The notes below the pieces were generated by a model that did no database searches, had not been told where the DNA came from, and saw nothing but the letters and a program-made list of their open reading frames with translations. From SYFT01 sp964471115 (GTDB lineage: Bacteria; Acidobacteriota; Vicinamibacteria; Vicinamibacterales; SCN-69-37), in contig CAYYFE010000017.1 in NCBI GenBank assembly GCA_964471115.1, positions 1 to 64,000 of the forward strand: DNA of 64,000 nt, given 5' to 3'. The translations under genes and the position numbers were made by a program. Within the stretch, counting starts at the first letter, position 1. Each line of letters begins with the position of its first letter. Positions 8,280-17,833 of this stretch are shown piece by piece.

Positions 8280-9653
8280 ATGAGCGGACAGGTCCCTGCT
8301 TCCGACCCCAATTTGCGCGCGGCCGTCGCCGATATCGATCGACGACGCCGGGCCCGGCTGGCGCGTGGCCGCGTGGCGGCGCTGGCGCCGTATGCCGCGG
8401 GCGTGGCCCTGCTGCTGGCCGCTGGCAGCCGTTGGTTTGGCTGGAGTCTGGCCGTGCCGGCCGTGGCCCTGGTGGCCCTGGCCGCGGGCCTGTTGATTGC
8501 CGCGTGGTGGGGGGGGCGGGCGCTGCCGGTGTCCGACGCCGCAGCCGCCAGCATCGACGCCGACGCGCAACTGGCCGGCGAGCTGCATTCCGCGCACTGG
8601 TTCGCAGGCCAGTCTGCGCGAAGCGGGCAGTCCAGTGAAGACGCCGAATGGGCCGGGTATCACCTGCAGCAGGCCTCCCGAAAGATTCAGTCGGTCGACT
8701 GGGCGGCGCTGTATCCGCCCGTCAAGGCCGGCAAGCAGTGGATGACCTCGGGCGCGCTGGTCGCCATGGCCGTTGTGGCGCTGGTGATCGGGCCGCGCTC
8801 GCGTGCCGCCACGTTGCGCGACCAGGGCCTGACGCCCGAAGAGATTGCGCAGGCGATGGCGGGCGAGATGTTGCCCGACGACCTGCAGGCGAAGATCGAC
8901 GCGCTGCTGGGCGAAATCGGCGAGGGTGGTCTGACGCCCGAGGAGGCGCGGCTCAAGATGGACGAGCTGCGCGACCTGCTGGGCAAGCTGGGTGATGCGC
9001 TGAAGGAAAGCGACCTGGCCAAGGGTGAAGCGGCCGAAGCCGGCGGCATGAAGCCCAGCGACGATGAAGGCGACAAGCTGGCGGCCAAGACCGAACAGGC
9101 GGCCGAGACCAACGCGGGCCTGCCCGAAGACGTGCGCTGGTCGCTCGAGGATCTCGCCAACCGCCTGGCCAACGCGGACCCGAACAAGAGCGACACGAAT
9201 CAGAACAATCCTGGCGCGTCCGAGCAGACCGGCGAAAAGGGCAATGCCGGCGAAGGCGCCGAAGCCACGGAAATGGCCCAGCAGGCCAACATGCAGATGG
9301 TGCGCGAGGCCGCGTCCGACGCCAAGGAAGGCCAGATGATGCAGGGCGGCGGCGGCGCGATGGGCGGCGACTCGCGGCCCGGCGCCGGCGGCAACCAGGG
9401 CGGCCAGGGCCTGGTCGACCTCAAGGCGCTGCAGCAGGCGCTGCGGCAGGAAACGATTCAGGCGCAGCAGGATCTGCTCGGTGAAAACATCGACACCGAG
9501 TTGCGCCGCAAGACGGAACAGAGCCAGGCCAAGGTGAGCTTCACCCGTGTGCCGGCCCCCATCACATTCGATCGCAGCCGCGCGGCCCTGCCGCCTCCAG
9601 TTCCGGAGGCGCACCGGTCGCTCCTTCAGCGTTACTTCAATCGTCGCCAATGA
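8280..9653 (+). CDS. membrane protein of a MoxR/Bat operon, DUF4175-like, function unknown
   Basis: 457 aa. Two adjacent membrane segments lie near residues 33-75 and a third near 158-176 (SGALVAMAVVALVIGP). A charged, helix-rich, probably coiled-coil region follows (about 180-300; Glu/Lys/Ala-rich with LTPEEARLKMDELRDLLGKL). A Gly/Met/Gln-rich low-complexity linker precedes the tail LLQRYFNRRQ. The arrangement resembles the large membrane proteins that accompany MoxR ATPases in Bat operons (DUF4175-like), but I do not see a diagnostic motif. It is the first gene of the operon, overlapping the MoxR gene by 4 bp (ATGA at 9650-9653). Confidence 0.7.
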   Translation: MSGQVPASDPNLRAAVADIDRRRRARLARGRVAALAPYAAGVALLLAAGSRWFGWSLAVPAVALVALAAGLLIAAWWGGRALPVSDAAAASIDADAQLAGELHSAHWFAGQSARSGQSSEDAEWAGYHLQQASRKIQSVDWAALYPPVKAGKQWMTSGALVAMAVVALVIGPRSRAATLRDQGLTPEEIAQAMAGEMLPDDLQAKIDALLGEIGEGGLTPEEARLKMDELRDLLGKLGDALKESDLAKGEAAEAGGMKPSDDEGDKLAAKTEQAAETNAGLPEDVRWSLEDLANRLANADPNKSDTNQNNPGASEQTGEKGNAGEGAEATEMAQQANMQMVREAASDAKEGQMMQGGGGAMGGDSRPGAGGNQGGQGLVDLKALQQALRQETIQAQQDLLGENIDTELRRKTEQSQAKVSFTRVPAPITFDRSRAALPPPVPEAHRSLLQRYFNRRQ

Positions 9654-10642
9654 GCACAGCCGTCGAACACCACATCGATCAGTTCCAGGAACGTTTCGTT
9701 CGCATCACGAAGGAAGTCGGACGCCGCATCGTCGGCAACGAAGACATCATTTCGAACACGGTGACGGCGCTTCTGGCCGGCGGTCATGTGTTGCTCGAAG
9801 GGATTCCGGGCGTCGGCAAGACCAGCCTGGTCCACACGTTGTCCGACGTGCTGCACCTGAAGTTCTCGCGCATCCAGTTCACGCCCGACCTGATGCCCGC
9901 CGACATCGTGGGCACCAACATCGTGCAGGAGCACGACGCGGGCGGCACGTTCTTCGAGTTCCAGCCCGGGCCGATCTTCGCCAACGTGGTGCTGGCCGAC
10001 GAAATCAACCGCGCCACGCCCAAGACGCAGTCGGCGCTGCTGGAAGCGATGCAGGAAATGAGCGTGTCGGTGGGCAAGACCACCTACAAACTCGAACAGC
10101 CGTTCCTGGTGCTCGCCACGCAGAACCCGCTCGAGATGGAAGGCACGTATCCGCTGCCGGAAGCCCAGCTCGACCGGTTTTTCTTCAAGCTGAAGGTCAC
10201 CTATCCCGGTGAAGAGGCCATGCACACCATCCTCGAGAGGACGACGCAGGCGTCGACCGATCAGGTGGAGCGTGTGGTGGACGGGGAGGAGATTCTGAAG
10301 ATGCGGCACGCGGCGCGCCTGGTGCCGATTGCCAAGCCGGTGCAGGGTTATGCGATTCGGCTGACGCTGGGCACGCATCCGCATTCGCCGTATGCGACGC
10401 CGATGATCAAGAAGTACGTGCGCTACGGCGCCAGCCCGCGCGCGGCACAGGCGCTGGTGCTGGCGGCCAAGATTCACGCACTCACGCACGGGCAGGCGTT
10501 TGTCTCGCCCGACAACGTGCGCGCGGTCGCGTTGCCCGCGCTGCGCCATCGCGTGCTCATGAACTTCGAGGGTGAGGCCGAGCAGGTCGACGCCGACGTG
10601 ATGGTCAAGGAACTCCTGGCCGGCGTGTCGCCCGACGCCTGA
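9650..10642 (+). CDS. moxR: MoxR-family AAA+ ATPase
   Basis: 330 aa, the usual length for MoxR ATPases. Walker A is GIPGVGKT (residues 51-58), Walker B is VVLADE (113-118), and ATQNPLEMEGTYPLPEAQLD contains the sensor and arginine-finger region typical of the MoxR group. These ATPases act as chaperones or remodelers for partner proteins, usually together with von Willebrand A domain proteins, and the next genes encode exactly such partners. The ATG overlaps the previous stop by 4 bp, which suggests translational coupling. The target substrate cannot be read from the sequence. Confidence 0.93.
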   Translation: MSTAVEHHIDQFQERFVRITKEVGRRIVGNEDIISNTVTALLAGGHVLLEGIPGVGKTSLVHTLSDVLHLKFSRIQFTPDLMPADIVGTNIVQEHDAGGTFFEFQPGPIFANVVLADEINRATPKTQSALLEAMQEMSVSVGKTTYKLEQPFLVLATQNPLEMEGTYPLPEAQLDRFFFKLKVTYPGEEAMHTILERTTQASTDQVERVVDGEEILKMRHAARLVPIAKPVQGYAIRLTLGTHPHSPYATPMIKKYVRYGASPRAAQALVLAAKIHALTHGQAFVSPDNVRAVALPALRHRVLMNFEGEAEQVDADVMVKELLAGVSPDA

Positions 10643-10661
10643 TTCGCCCTTTCGGCTCCCA

Positions 10662-11546
10662 GTGGCACTCGGTTTCGACTCCGACTTCCTCAAGAAGCTC
10701 GAGTACCTGCACGTCGTCTCCAAACAGGCGTTTGCGGGACAGGCGCGGGCGGAACGACTCACGCCCAAACGCGGGCGCGGGCTGGAGTTTGCGGACTATC
10801 GTTCGTACTCGGCGGGCGACGACTTCCGGCACATCGACTGGAAGGCGTATCGACGCCTGGGCCGGCTGCTGCTGCGGCTGTTCGACGAAGAGCAGGACCT
10901 GCCGATCTACCTGTTCATCGATGCCAGCCAGTCGATGGCGCCGCAGGGGCAGGACGGCCTGAAGTTCGATCAGGCGCGGCGCATCGCGGCGGCGCTCTGT
11001 TACATCGGCCTGGCGCACCTGGACCGCGTCACGATCATGCCGTTTGATTCGGTGGTGCGCGAGGAGCGCACGCCCGGACAGGGCAAGGGCCGCATCTTCC
11101 GCGTGTTCGAGATGCTCGAAGAGATGAAAGCCGGCGGCGCCACGAACATGACCGAGGCGTTCAAGACGTTCGCCGCGCGCGGCCGCCGGGCCGGGCTGGC
11201 CGTGGTGATTTCCGACTTCCTGGATCCGCAGGGATACGAAGGCGCACTGAAAGTGCTGCAGGCGCGCGGCCACGACGTGTACGCGGTGCAGATGGCGTCG
11301 GAAGCCGACCGTGATCCCGGCGCGCTGGGTGATGTGCGGTTCGTGGACGCGGAAAGCGGCGACACCCGCGATGTGGAAGTGACGCCCGCGCTGGCGCGCG
11401 CGTACACGGCCGCGTGGCAGAAGCACACCGACGACCTCGAGGCCTTCTGCGGCCGCTACAACATTGGGTACGTGCGCGCGGATGCCGAGCAGACGGTTGA
11501 GGAAATCATCCTCAAGACGTTCCGGCAGGGACGGTTCGTCGCATGA
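10662..11546 (+). CDS. DUF58 domain protein (BatA/MoxR partner)
   Basis: 294 aa from a GTG start. The DUF58 core is clear: GRGLEFADYRSYSAGDDFRH followed by IDWKAYRRLGRLLLRLFDEE (about residues 38-78), then a von Willebrand A-like fold with FIDASQSM as a MIDAS-type motif (about 86-93). The C-terminal half has VVISDFLDPQGYEGALK and a DVEVTPALARAY tail. DUF58 proteins usually follow moxR directly and are thought to be its partner; here the gap is 19 bp. The downstream gene overlaps by 4 bp. Confidence 0.9.
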   Translation: MALGFDSDFLKKLEYLHVVSKQAFAGQARAERLTPKRGRGLEFADYRSYSAGDDFRHIDWKAYRRLGRLLLRLFDEEQDLPIYLFIDASQSMAPQGQDGLKFDQARRIAAALCYIGLAHLDRVTIMPFDSVVREERTPGQGKGRIFRVFEMLEEMKAGGATNMTEAFKTFAARGRRAGLAVVISDFLDPQGYEGALKVLQARGHDVYAVQMASEADRDPGALGDVRFVDAESGDTRDVEVTPALARAYTAAWQKHTDDLEAFCGRYNIGYVRADAEQTVEEIILKTFRQGRFVA

Positions 11547-13342
11547 GTTTCGGCGCGCTGGCGGGATGGCAGGCGTGGCTCGCCCTTCTGGCGACGGCCG
11601 GCCTGTTTTCCTATCTGTTCTACCTGAAGATTCGCGCGCCGCGCGTGGCCGTGCCGTCGCTGCTGCTGTGGCAGCGTGTGCTCGACGAGACGCGCGAGAT
11701 GACGCTGTGGGAGCGTATCCGCAAGACGGTGTCGTGGCTGGTCATCACGTTGATTGGCGTGATGCTGGTGCTGGCCGTGTTGCGGCCGGCCTCGGCCGTG
11801 ACGGCCACGGCCGGTGGACGCCGGTTGATCATTCTCGACTCGTCGTGGTCGATGGGCGCGGAGACCTCGGGCGGCGAGTCGCGCTGGGATCGCGCGGTGG
11901 CCGAGGCGCGCGCGCTGATTCAGTCGTCCGCGGGCGACGAAGTGGCACTGGCGACCACGGCGGATGGACTGGTGGAAGGGCCCACGACTGACGCCGTGCT
12001 GCTGGAGGCCGCGCTTGAGCGCCTGGCGCCGGCCGGCGGGGAAACGTCGGACTGGCCCACGCTGGCCAACGTCACCAAGGTGCATTTTCTGACCGACGGC
12101 GCGGTGCCGCGTTCGGTGGCCGACCTGGAAGCGCCGGGCACCGACGTGGTGGTGCAGTCGGTGTTTGAACCCGCGCCGAATGTGGCGATTACCGCGTTTG
12201 AGGTCCACGAGCCGGGCGACCCCGAGGCGCAGGCCGAGGCGTACCTGGAACTGGCCAACTACGCCGAAGAGGCGCAGCCGGTGCGGCTGGTGGTCACGCG
12301 CGGCACCACGTCGATTGCCGACGTGAACGTCGACCTGGCGCCCGGTGAGGCCGTTCGCCAGATGGTGCCGCTGGGCACCACCGGCGACCCGCGCGTCCGC
12401 GCGCGCATCAGTGCTTCGCGGAACGCGCTGGCCGTGGACGATGAAGCGGTGGCGTGGGTCTCTCGCGCCGAGCCGCTGGCCGTCACGGTGGTCAGCGCGG
12501 AGCCGGGCTTCCTCAAGGTGTTGTTCGACCGGCTGCCCGGCATGCGGGTGACCTACATCGCGCCCGGTGTGTACGACCGGCCACGTCAGGGCCCGGAACA
12601 CGTGCTGGTGTTCGATCACTGGATTCCGCCCGCCGCACCGTCGATTCCGGCGCTGTATGTCGCGCCCACGGCTGCGGCAGGCACCGAATGGTTCGGCACG
12701 CCGAAGATGGAGTCCAAGCCGGTGTGGGCCACCGCGGAACGCCACGCGGTGCTGCGCGGCGTGGATCCCGCGACCGTGACGGTTGAACGCGCGCAGTCGA
12801 TGGAGTCCGACCAGTGGTCACCGGTGGCGCGCTCGGGCACGGGCGTGCCGCTCGTCAGCGTGCGCGAGACCGACGAGAGCCGCGGCGTGATGCTGGGCTT
12901 CGGTCTGCTCGAAGCGGAGTCCAACGTGGCGCTGCAGCCGGCGTTCCCGGTGTTGTTCGTGAACGCCATCGAGTGGCTTGCGCGCCCGACGCTGGCGGCG
13001 CAGTTGCGTCCGGGTGTGGTGCCCATCGAGGCTGCGCTCACACGCGTGATGTCCGCCGGCGGCGAGAACCTGCCGGTCACGCGGTTTGGTGACGCGCGCC
13101 TGGTGCGCTTCCCGGCGCCCGGCCTGTATCTGGCGGAAGGCGGCGGCATGCGCACGACCTTCGCGGTGAACGTGGGCGACCCGCTGGTCTCCAACGTGCG
13201 CCAGACGTCGCTGACCGACGCGCAACTGAACGCCGGCGCCGCCGCCCGCGCCGAACGTCCCTGGTGGCCGGTCATCGTCGGCCTCGCATTTTTTCTGGTC
13301 CTGCTCGAGTGGTGGACCTGGCATCGGAGGATCACGGTGTGA
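11543..13342 (+). CDS. BatA-like membrane protein with von Willebrand A-like region
   Basis: 599 aa. The N-terminus matches the BatA N-terminal arrangement: a membrane segment (WLALLATAGLFSYLFYLKI), a PSLLLWQRV phrase, then a second membrane segment (WLVITLIGVMLVLAVLRPA). A VWA-like strand with the MIDAS-type sequence ILDSSWSMGAE follows (about residues 95-105). The middle and C-terminal parts are beta-rich and probably periplasmic, and a final membrane helix (WPVIVGLAFFLVLLEWWTWH) closes the protein. It overlaps both neighbours by 4 bp, as expected for a coupled Bat-type operon. Confidence 0.85.
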   Translation: MSFGALAGWQAWLALLATAGLFSYLFYLKIRAPRVAVPSLLLWQRVLDETREMTLWERIRKTVSWLVITLIGVMLVLAVLRPASAVTATAGGRRLIILDSSWSMGAETSGGESRWDRAVAEARALIQSSAGDEVALATTADGLVEGPTTDAVLLEAALERLAPAGGETSDWPTLANVTKVHFLTDGAVPRSVADLEAPGTDVVVQSVFEPAPNVAITAFEVHEPGDPEAQAEAYLELANYAEEAQPVRLVVTRGTTSIADVNVDLAPGEAVRQMVPLGTTGDPRVRARISASRNALAVDDEAVAWVSRAEPLAVTVVSAEPGFLKVLFDRLPGMRVTYIAPGVYDRPRQGPEHVLVFDHWIPPAAPSIPALYVAPTAAAGTEWFGTPKMESKPVWATAERHAVLRGVDPATVTVERAQSMESDQWSPVARSGTGVPLVSVRETDESRGVMLGFGLLEAESNVALQPAFPVLFVNAIEWLARPTLAAQLRPGVVPIEAALTRVMSAGGENLPVTRFGDARLVRFPAPGLYLAEGGGMRTTFAVNVGDPLVSNVRQTSLTDAQLNAGAAARAERPWWPVIVGLAFFLVLLEWWTWHRRITV

Positions 13343-15885
13343 CCTGGACGATGCCGAGCGCGTTGTGGTTGTTGGCCTTGGTCCCCCTGGTGTGGGTGGC
13401 CAGCCGCTTCTCGCGCACGAACTTCAACAAACGCCAGCACCTGGTGCAGCAGATCGTGCGGTCGCTGGTGCTGACGGCGTTGGCGTTGGCGCTGGCGCGC
13501 CCGATCCTGGAGGTCGGGTCGTCGAACCTGTCGGTCGTGTATCTGGTGGACACGTCCTACAGCGTGTCGTCGCAGGGGGTGGGCGAGGCCGCCACCCGCA
13601 TCGCGGCGCTCAATGAGGAACTGCGCCCCAACCACTCGCGCATCGTCGCCTTTGCCGGCAGCGCGAGGGTGGTGGAGAGCGACGCAGCGCTGCGCGCCCT
13701 GGTCGACGCCGAGGCGGCGCCGGCGGCCACGTTCGATCGCACCGTGTCCGACCTGGAGATGGGGCTGGCGGCGGCGCGCGCGGAACTGGCGCCCGGCCAT
13801 GTGCCGCGCATCGTGTTGTTCACTGACGCTCGGCCGACCCGCGGTGATGTGACGGCGGCGGTCACGCAACTGGCGGCGGCCGGCGTGCCTGTGCACGTGT
13901 ATCCGATGGCGCCGCGCGACCTGGGCGACGTGTGGGTGGAAGCCATGCGCCTGCCGCTGCGGCTGGCGCCGGGCGGGCTGGTCACCGTCACGGTGGACGT
14001 CGGCAGCCAGAAGGCCGTCAACGCGTCCGTGGAACTCAAGGCCGATGGCCGCTCACTGGCGAAGCAGCCTGTGGCGCTGACGGCCGGCACGACGGCCGTG
14101 CCCGTCGAGGTGTCGCTCGACGAGGCCGGCGCCACGACGTTTGAGGCGACCGTCACCGCGGCCGGGGACCCCCTGGCCGAGAACAACACGCTGCAGCAGG
14201 CGGCCTGGGTGGCGGCGCGGCCGAAAGTGCTGTACGTCGAAGGCACGATCGCGTCGGCGAAGTACCTGCAGTCGGCGCTCGAGCAGTCGGGTTTTGATGT
14301 CGATGCGCGCGGGGCCGCGGGCCTGCCGGCGACGGCGTCGGACCTGGCGCCGTTTGATGTCGTCATCCTCAGCGACCTCGCCAAGTCGGTGTTGCCCGAC
14401 GAGAAGGTCGCGGTGCTGGCCAACTGGGTCGAGGAGACCGGCGGCGGCCTGCTGGTCACCGGCGGCGAGGCGGTCTTCGGTGAAAACGGCTATCGCGAGT
14501 CGCCGCTCGAGCGGCTGTTGCCCGTGACGTTCGAACGCAAGGACGAGCCGGAAATCGCGCTCATCATGGTGCTCGACAAGTCGTGGAGCATGGCCGGCAC
14601 GAACATCGAGATGCTGCGCATCTCGGCGCAGGCGGCCGTGGATGTGATGAAAGACGAGCACACCCTCGGCATCGTCACCTTCAACGACAGCCTGGACTGG
14701 ACGCTGACGCCGCGGCAGGTGGGACCGAACCGCGAACTGATCAAGAAGACCATCGCGGGCATCGAGCCGAGCGGGCATACGTTGATCTTCCCGGCGGTGG
14801 AGCAGGCGTACATCGCGCAGCAGAAACTCAAGGCGCGTGCCAAACACGTGCTGCTGCTCTCGGACGGCCGGTCGTATCCGGATGACTACGAAACGCTCAT
14901 CAACAAGATGACCGCGGAGAAGATCACCGTGTCGTCGGTGGCGATGGGCGCGGCGGCCGACCGCGAATTGCTCAACAACATTGCCAAGTGGGGCAAGGGC
15001 CGGTTCTACGCGTCGGACGACCCGAAGGACGTGCCGCAGATTTTCGTCAAGGAAGCCAAGGAAGTCATGTCGCCCGGCTTCGACGAAGAACCGCTCAAGC
15101 CCGTCGTGGAACACGTCGGCTTCCTTGAAGGCATCGACTTCACGCGCGCGCCTGCGCTGCGCGGCCGCACGGCCACCGTGCTCAAGGACACGGCCCTCGA
15201 GCTGTTGCGGACCGAAGACGAAGATCCGCTGCTGGCCTACTGGCCGATTGGGTCGGGCCGGGCGGCGGTGTTTGCGTCGGACGTGAAGGACCGCTGGGCG
15301 GCCGACTGGATCCGGTGGCGCGGCTACGGGCCGTTCTTCTCCGCGGTCGTGCGCGAACTGGCCGGGCAGCGGCTGCTGCCGTGGACGCTCGACATGGAAG
15401 TGGGACCCGCGCGCGGCACTTCACGGCAGGTCACGCTGACGCTCGAGTCGCGCGATGAACAGGGCAAGCCGCGCAACCTGTTGCGGCCCAGCGTGCGCGT
15501 GCGCGCCGGTGAGCTGGAGCGCACATTGGTGGCGCGTCAAATCGCGCCGGGCCGGTACGAGGCGCGGCTGACCACCGATGCGGCCGTGCCCGTCGAAGCC
15601 GAGCTGGTAGACGCGTCACTGCCGGAAGGCGCGGGTCTGTCGCGCCGGTTCGTTCCCGACCCGGGCGCCGAGTATCGCTTCCGCCAGCCCGACACGTCGC
15701 TGCTGGCCTCCATCGCGGCTTCCACGCAAGGCTCGGTCACCCCCGAGGCGTCGTCTCTCGATCGCGAATCGGGCGACTCGCGCGCCTCGCGCCTCGCGCT
15801 CTGGCCGTGGCTGGTCCTCTTTGCCGCGTTCGCCTGGGCGCTGGACCTGCTGCTGCGCCGCATCCGCATCTTCGAGGCCGCCTGA
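13339..15885 (+). CDS. large VWA-domain membrane protein with glutamine-amidotransferase-like fold
   Basis: 848 aa from GTG 13339, which overlaps the upstream TGA by 4 bp (GTGTGA). ATG 13351 is an alternative, and longer in-frame starts would invade the previous gene. Two N-terminal membrane segments (about residues 5-20 and 38-55) precede a first VWA-like domain (VVYLVDTSYSVSS). A class I amidotransferase-like stretch (VLYVEGT, then FDVVILSDLA, GGGLLVTGGEAVFGENGYRE) encloses or abuts a second VWA domain with MIDAS sequence MVLDKSWSMAGT. A terminal membrane helix (LWPWLVLFAAFAWALDLLL) ends the protein. This architecture is common in Bat operons of Acidobacteria and Planctomycetes; its partner is presumably the MoxR/DUF58 pair. 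Confidence 0.85.
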   Translation: MTWTMPSALWLLALVPLVWVASRFSRTNFNKRQHLVQQIVRSLVLTALALALARPILEVGSSNLSVVYLVDTSYSVSSQGVGEAATRIAALNEELRPNHSRIVAFAGSARVVESDAALRALVDAEAAPAATFDRTVSDLEMGLAAARAELAPGHVPRIVLFTDARPTRGDVTAAVTQLAAAGVPVHVYPMAPRDLGDVWVEAMRLPLRLAPGGLVTVTVDVGSQKAVNASVELKADGRSLAKQPVALTAGTTAVPVEVSLDEAGATTFEATVTAAGDPLAENNTLQQAAWVAARPKVLYVEGTIASAKYLQSALEQSGFDVDARGAAGLPATASDLAPFDVVILSDLAKSVLPDEKVAVLANWVEETGGGLLVTGGEAVFGENGYRESPLERLLPVTFERKDEPEIALIMVLDKSWSMAGTNIEMLRISAQAAVDVMKDEHTLGIVTFNDSLDWTLTPRQVGPNRELIKKTIAGIEPSGHTLIFPAVEQAYIAQQKLKARAKHVLLLSDGRSYPDDYETLINKMTAEKITVSSVAMGAAADRELLNNIAKWGKGRFYASDDPKDVPQIFVKEAKEVMSPGFDEEPLKPVVEHVGFLEGIDFTRAPALRGRTATVLKDTALELLRTEDEDPLLAYWPIGSGRAAVFASDVKDRWAADWIRWRGYGPFFSAVVRELAGQRLLPWTLDMEVGPARGTSRQVTLTLESRDEQGKPRNLLRPSVRVRAGELERTLVARQIAPGRYEARLTTDAAVPVEAELVDASLPEGAGLSRRFVPDPGAEYRFRQPDTSLLASIAASTQGSVTPEASSLDRESGDSRASRLALWPWLVLFAAFAWALDLLLRRIRIFEAA

Positions 15886-15892
15886 CGATCAA

Positions 15893-15924
15893 ATGAGGAA
15901 GTGAGGAAATGGGGACATGAGGAA
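15893..15924. repeat. octamer array RTGAGGAA, supplies the next start codon
   Basis: Four exact 8-bp units (ATGAGGAA, GTGAGGAA, ATGGGGAC, ATGAGGAA) start at 15893, 15901, 15909 and 15917. The ATG of the fourth unit is the start codon of the next gene, and the GAGGAA units lie where a Shine-Dalgarno would be. Confidence 0.7.
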
Positions 15925-16945
15925 ATGGCGACGCGCGGCGGTGATTTCGCTCGCGGCGTGCCTCGCAGCTTCCTTCAGTCCTCAGCGCCGCTGGCAGGTG
16001 GAACCCGATGCGGCTGACATTGAGCGCTGGGTTTCCGGCGCGTGGTCGGCCGACGCCGTTCCCATCTACAACGCGCGCGACTTCTCGCGCATCGCCGACT
16101 CGCTGACAACCGACGCGGAACGTTGGTCTCGCGCCGGCGGGCCCGAGGCCGAGCCGCGGCGGCGGCAACAGGCGGCCGTGTATGTGCTTGACCTGGTGTT
16201 GTCGCAGGGGAACGCGCAGCGGGCGGAGTACGGATCGCCACTGTCGGGCCTGTTCGAGTGGGCGCACGGCATGGTGGCCGCCGGCGCGCCGTCGGACGCC
16301 GAGCGCCTCTGGACCCTGGCCGCGCTTGCGTGGCATCAGCGACGAGGCGTGGGTATCGGGCGGTGGGAGATCGCCGGCCGGACCCGTTTTCCTGATGAGG
16401 CTCGGTTCGTCCTGGCCCGCGCCCTGACCGAGGAGCAGGCGCTGTGGCCGCAGGCGCGGGACCTGGGCGCGTTCACGCCTGACCCGGCGGCGTGGGCGCG
16501 CCTGCTGGCGCGGTATCGCGAAGCGGCGGAGGTGCCGGCGGTCGCCGCGGAGGCGCGGTTTCGCGTGGGCCTGCTGGAGTTGCGCCGTGGTCGTCCTGCC
16601 GCCGCGCTTGACCTCTTCCGCGCCACGGGTGAGCCGTCCGAACCGTGGCTCAGGTACCTGCGGCATCTCTTCGAGGGGCAGGCCCAGGAGGCTGCTGGTG
16701 ACATCGGCGCCGCCGAGCGCGCGTATCGCGCGGCGTTTGAAGTGTTTCCACTCGCGCAGTCCGCCACGCTGGGGTGGGCTGCCGCACTGAGGCGCACCGG
16801 GCAGCCGGAGGCGGCGGCCACGGTCACCACGCGTCTGTTGGCGCAGGATCCACCCGTGCGCGATCCCTGGCAGGAATACCTGGCGTCCGAGTGGCGGCAC
16901 CTTGACGGGTGGCTGCAGGACCTGCGGGCGATGGTGCGGCGATGA
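15917..16945 (+). CDS. secreted helical-repeat (TPR-like) protein in the Bat-like operon
   Basis: 342 aa, starting inside an octamer repeat array. An N-terminal hydrophobic segment (MRKWRRAAVISLAACLAASF) looks like a signal peptide or anchor. The remainder is Ala/Arg/Glu-rich and alpha-helical. Repeated pairs of helices such as RFRVGLLELRRGRPAAALDL, LFEGQAQEAAGDIGAAERAY and TLGWAAALRRTGQPEAAATV resemble degenerate tetratricopeptide repeats. TPR proteins (BatE-like) often belong to MoxR/Bat operons, and this position fits. It overlaps the next gene by 4 bp (ATGA at 16942). No enzymatic motif is seen. Confidence 0.75.
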   Translation: MRKWRRAAVISLAACLAASFSPQRRWQVEPDAADIERWVSGAWSADAVPIYNARDFSRIADSLTTDAERWSRAGGPEAEPRRRQQAAVYVLDLVLSQGNAQRAEYGSPLSGLFEWAHGMVAAGAPSDAERLWTLAALAWHQRRGVGIGRWEIAGRTRFPDEARFVLARALTEEQALWPQARDLGAFTPDPAAWARLLARYREAAEVPAVAAEARFRVGLLELRRGRPAAALDLFRATGEPSEPWLRYLRHLFEGQAQEAAGDIGAAERAYRAAFEVFPLAQSATLGWAAALRRTGQPEAAATVTTRLLAQDPPVRDPWQEYLASEWRHLDGWLQDLRAMVRR

Positions 16946-17808
16946 CGTGGCTGTGGGCAGGCCTGCTCGCGGCGGCTGCCACAGGGCAACAGCCGGTCTT
17001 TCGAGCGGTGTCCGAGGTCGTGTTGCTCCCGGTGGCGGTCACCGCCGATGGCCGGCCTGTGCGCGACCTTGCCGCCGGCGACTTCGAGGTGTTCGACAAC
17101 GGTGTGCGCCAGCAGATCACGGCCGCGTCGCTCGAGGCACTGGCGCTGGATGTGACGCTGGTGGCCGACCTGAGCGGCAGCATCGACGAGGCTGCGCGTG
17201 CGGCCGCGACGATGGACATCGAGACGATCTCGGCGTCCCTCAACGCCGACGATCGCGTGCGCGTGATCGGGTTCGGCGAACGCGTCGCGGATCTCAGCGG
17301 CTGGCGCCCGGGCGGTCAGCCGCTGACGCTGCGCCCGGTGCCGGGCGGCGCGGGCACGTCGCTCTACGATGCGATGGCCGCGGCGTTGCTGGCGCCTGCC
17401 GGCGACGGGCGGCCGCACCTGGTCGTCGTGTTCACCGATGGCCGCGACACCACGAGCCTGCTCGACCGCGCCGCAGTCGACCTGATGGCCGGGCAGATTC
17501 TGGCGACGGTCCATGTGGTGTTGACCCGCTCGCCTGGCCCGTACCTGCTGGGTACGACGCCCTGGTCAGGGCAGCCGGACGTGCGCCAGCTGCGCGCACT
17601 CACCGCGCGCACGGGCGGCGACGTCCTCGAGTTGCGCTCCGGCGACCAGCGGGCCACCGCCTTCCGCGCGATTCTCGAGGCCTATCGGACGATGTACTTA
17701 CTGCGGTACACGCCCACCGGCGTCGACCCTGGCGGCTGGCACAAGATCGACGTCCGCGTACCCGGACGCAGACACCAGGTCAGGCACAGGGACGGGTGGG
17801 GGAGGTAG
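16942..17808 (+). CDS. VWFA-related domain protein of the acidobacterial type
   Basis: 288 aa from ATG 16942, chosen because it overlaps the previous stop (ATGA) and begins a short signal-like segment (MTWLWAGLLAAAATGQQP). The N-terminal part VVLLPVAVTADGRPVRDLAA with DFEVFDNGVRQ is the hallmark of the VWFA-related domain that is abundant in Acidobacteria. The following VWA core has LVADLSGSIDEAA as its MIDAS-like motif, and VVVFTDGRDTTSLL and TARTGGDVLE as later core strands. It is the last gene of the operon. The role is unknown, presumably an extracytoplasmic partner of the MoxR system. Confidence 0.85.
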   Translation: MTWLWAGLLAAAATGQQPVFRAVSEVVLLPVAVTADGRPVRDLAAGDFEVFDNGVRQQITAASLEALALDVTLVADLSGSIDEAARAAATMDIETISASLNADDRVRVIGFGERVADLSGWRPGGQPLTLRPVPGGAGTSLYDAMAAALLAPAGDGRPHLVVVFTDGRDTTSLLDRAAVDLMAGQILATVHVVLTRSPGPYLLGTTPWSGQPDVRQLRALTARTGGDVLELRSGDQRATAFRAILEAYRTMYLLRYTPTGVDPGGWHKIDVRVPGRRHQVRHRDGWGR

Positions 17809-17833
17809 GGCAGAGACAGAGACAGGGAAAATT

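Noticed and set aside
14053..15114. 353-aa minus-strand frame in the large VWA gene
   Set aside because: No recognisable domain, Arg/Leu/His-rich, and the plus-strand gene is well supported.
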